64,000 nt of DNA from assembly GCA_037367405.1 (NCBI GenBank), contig JAZKJV010009623.1, positions 403,905 to 467,904 of the forward strand. Reading direction: 5' to 3'. Every line of letters begins with the position of its first letter. The stretch's first letter is position 1. The position numbers and the translations under genes are program-made. The notes below the pieces were generated by a model. That model saw only the letters and a program-made list of their open reading frames with translations. It was not told the origin of the DNA and did not search any database. This document shows positions 61,362 to 64,000 of this stretch, one piece after another. This DNA is from Ottelia alismoides. Its lineage: Eukaryota; Streptophyta; Magnoliopsida; Alismatales; Hydrocharitaceae.

Positions 61362-63882
61362 TGTTAGCAATGTGAGCCCGAGGCGAACCATTCCTACAAT
61401 AAATGTTATTGTAATATATGATTTATCAATAAAAGTTATTGATTTTGTTTCACTTCCTTTCTGATATTGAATGAATGAATGCACTATAAGGTCCCTCTGT
61501 ACAATAAGGGTTATGTACCATGGCCAACTTGATAATCATACAACTGTTGATTCAATGATTGAATCATAGAGGCTGATGCTTGGATGAATATCTAAGGAGT
61601 TAGATAGAGGACTCATCAAGCATCATCAATGATTAACAAGTAGTGATCTCCAGTCTGAGTGGGAGATGGCAATCCCATCTCATTAGACTGATATCTGATC
61701 GACCTCTTGATGCAGGTCCTCTGCATAGGAATATTGATTCAGAGGTATCAGATTAGTTGAGTCAATGAGTTGACTTAACGAGATCGAGATAACCAAAGAC
61801 CTATGATGAATACTGTCACATCACAGGCAAACATCCTCTGACCAGAGACAGATATATTACTATATGTCTGAGCATGTACATTTGGCATACCAATAGGTTG
61901 ATGACCTAATCAAGGTCTATACACCGGCGAGCTGGTGTGCATGTAAGGGCATATGAGTAATATGATCTCTCAAAGGGATCATACAGGTTCACTTGTGAAC
62001 CGGGAGACATGAGCTCACTCATGAGGTATTGGGATTGACCAAATTCCATGCATGGTCATCATGCTTTAGAAGCATGATATGAATTTGAAGGTATGATATA
62101 TGCTTTGTGAAAGCATATGATCTGTACCATATCCCAAGGACCAAGATTGAGAAACTTAATGATCAGACTATGAAGATGACAGTGTAAAAGTGATCTTTAT
62201 CTTCATGATGATCATGAGTCTTCTAGTATGCAGGATGTGCAGGTATTGGGAACACCTGAAGGGTGATTTGATCATAAACGATTGTATAACCATGACGCTT
62301 CCATTCCGAGGGAGTGATGAAACAGGTCTGGATTTTAGTGACTCCTCTCATCAGAGAAGTGACCTAATCTTAGTCCATTTACTGGACATTGATCTGAATG
62401 AGATTCAGATGCAGTGAGAAGATTAGGTATACGGTCTTGATTTAATCAAGCATCTGTGAGAGGTCCATGGGATCTGGATTTGAGATGTGATCTCAATATC
62501 CAAGTCACTATACGTGGAACAATACAATCGCCCTGTCCTTATCTCCAAGTATCTGAGGAGAAATAGCATTGTTCTTAAATGATTTAAGAACAATTCTATA
62601 AGATCTAAGCAAAGAGAAGTTGATAATTAAATGTGATTTAATTATCACGATGTATGAGAAATTATCCAATATAATTAAATGTGATTTAATTATTATGGAT
62701 AAGAATAATGTGGATAGTAATATCCAATTATTCATCATATATTATAAATGTGATTTATAATGTATTAGAGAGAGTTAAATATAATTTATATTAGTAGATT
62801 AATTATTAATGTGTATTGGATACACATTGTCTAACTAATTGAAAATGTAAATTACATTTTGTTTTGGGTTGTGAATATGATTCACAATATTCCAATGTCA
62901 AGATTGCAATATTCCCAAAATTAATTGAGAATTATTTTGGTGAATTAAAATACCAACAAATTGTTGTTGGAAAATAAGTAGAGAGAAAATCAAGGAGATA
63001 TGCAATCTCATGGGAATCATGAGATTGCACTCCTCATTAGGAATGAGGGGGCGGCACACAATTCCCTTGGGAATTGGTGGCCGTCCCTCTTCCATATGAG
63101 GAGAGTATCTCCTTTGCCTTCTCTCTCCTTATTTGATTGATTTAAATTTGGTATTAATATTTATTTGATTTATCAAATATATTTTTATCAAATTAAATCA
63201 CAAGTTGTTGGTTTTTACCAACAACAATCTTGACCATTGGATTGATATAAATCAATCTCAACCATTGATTTTATATGACACATGGATTGAGATCCATGGA
63301 TCCCAAAACCCTATAAATAGAGAGGCATACTTGGCTCTCTCTTTACATGCTATTGTAGCACTCTTCTCTCTCTATCTTTCTCCGTACTCAACAGCCCTCT
63401 CTCCCCCTTCTTCTTGGTGGTCGTCCACCTTGGTGGAGAGAATCGTCGTCGCCCGCGCCCTCGTGCTGCCGCTTCGACGCTCTGCGGTTCTTCGTCTACT
63501 TCGAGTGCTTCGCCCACGAAGGAGACGTTCGATCTCGTGCGACGAGATCAGGAGCAATCGTGCTTGGATCAACTTCTTGGATTGCGAGGACTACGCGGTT
63601 CATCCCCACGCTCGCAAGCGATCTCTCCGACGATCGGACTTGAGACAGGAGGTCTCTTCTCTTAGAGACTCGATCAACCACGCTTCAAGAGGTATTGCAT
63701 TATACTTGTTGTGGTTATAGATGAAATGATCCGAGAATTGTTCTTGGATCATGTGGTTTCATCGAATAAAATTTTTTAAATTCCGCTGCACCGAACAACT
63801 AGTACGACTAGTCGTTCTTCGTCGTATCCGATACGACGCTCACGCTTCCGTGATGCGCTTAAGGATTTCTCCATATCCTTCA
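61362..63882 (+). mobile_element. Young copia element, right LTR
   Basis: 2521 bp, colinear with the left LTR apart from three one-base deletions (near 63048, 63068 and 63087) and about 19 substitutions. About fourteen of these are transitions, mostly in the last 700 bases. It has the same palindromes, TATA box and leader. It ends atatccttca before CCTTT. Confidence 0.95.
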
Positions 63883-64000
63883 CCTTTCGTCTTCAAGTAA
63901 ATGACATATGTAAATTGCTTGTATAAATGCTCAACATCTTTAAAAATAGTTTTTTTCTCTTTTTTGCATCCTCCAACCCTCTGTATGCATATCCCATGAA
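63883..64000 (-). pseudogene. hAT transposase relic, N-terminal side of the split (cut by window end)
   Basis: Read on the minus strand from the window edge: MGYAYRGLEDAKKRKK, matching the MGYxYExMDRAK block that precedes the SPLHxAAxYxNP block in plant hAT/DUF659-type proteins. After an A-rich run the frame shifts to ...EHLYKQFTYVIYLKTK, which leads into GRLNSPLHHAA on the other side of the copia element once one target-site copy is removed. The order and spacing match the family, so the two pieces were one gene or element before the insertion. The frameshift shows it was already decayed or has decayed since. Confidence 0.68.

Larger units (their letters stand above)
53174..63882 (+). mobile_element. 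Young 10.7-kb Ty1/copia element with 2.5-kb LTRs, TSD CCTTT
   Basis: Two TG...CA LTRs (53174-55697 and 61362-63882) differ by about 19 substitutions and three single-base indels by eye (about 0.8%). CCTTT is duplicated at 53169-53173 and 63883-63887. The order is primer-binding site, 1.7-kb leader, gag, protease, integrase, RT, RNase H, purine tract. Integrase before RT defines Ty1/copia. LTRs of 2.5 kb are long for copia. The lineage (Angela- or Tork-like wording of the RT) is not resolved. All gene parts are present, but the frame is broken in at least four places. Confidence 0.95.

Overview
Plant nuclear DNA, probably from a monocot. Three things point there: a six-exon plastid signal peptidase gene with a very GC-rich first exon, an intron-less tRNA-Leu(CAA) gene, and transposon families typical of large plant genomes (Ty1/copia, Ty3/gypsy, hAT, Harbinger and Mutator-like). 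No prokaryotic or organellar gene organisation is visible. The species cannot be told from the sequence alone.

Layout. (1) 1-9.8 kb: the end of a Tat/Athila-like Ty3/gypsy element with a 4.9-kb LTR, inserted into the integrase of an older chromodomain gypsy element whose pol tail and probable LTR follow. (2) 9.8-13.7 kb: old non-coding DNA with a 45-bp tandem repeat. (3) 14.1-16.0 kb: the one complete host protein gene, a thylakoidal processing peptidase. (4) 17.2-27.2 kb: small DNA transposons (two hAT elements sharing ends, a third hAT, a Harbinger-type MITE, a Mutator-like element carrying C-rich sequence), a 233-bp tandem array and a solo copia LTR. (5) 27.25 kb: tRNA-Leu(CAA). (6) 29.5-50.5 kb: a three-level nest. 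A 502-bp hAT element was hit by a gypsy-like element with 3.0-kb LTRs and no pol (LARD-like), and its left LTR was then hit by a copia element. (7) 52.6-64 kb: a minus-strand hAT transposase relic split by a young, nearly complete 10.7-kb copia element of the same family as the nested copy and the solo LTR.

Target-site duplications support most of the boundaries: CCTTT (young copia), GCCCC (nested copia), AAAAG (solo LTR), CCGACATG, CCTGCAAG and CTTCAAAG (hAT elements), TAA (Harbinger), and a decayed 8-bp repeat around the whole 21-kb nest.

The least explained structure is a run of five hairpins at 44.69-45.16 kb inside the LARD-like element. The 3' arm of each hairpin runs into a G-rich sequence like the polypurine tract of this element class. 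No new enzymatic or defence system was found. The interest lies in transposon architecture.
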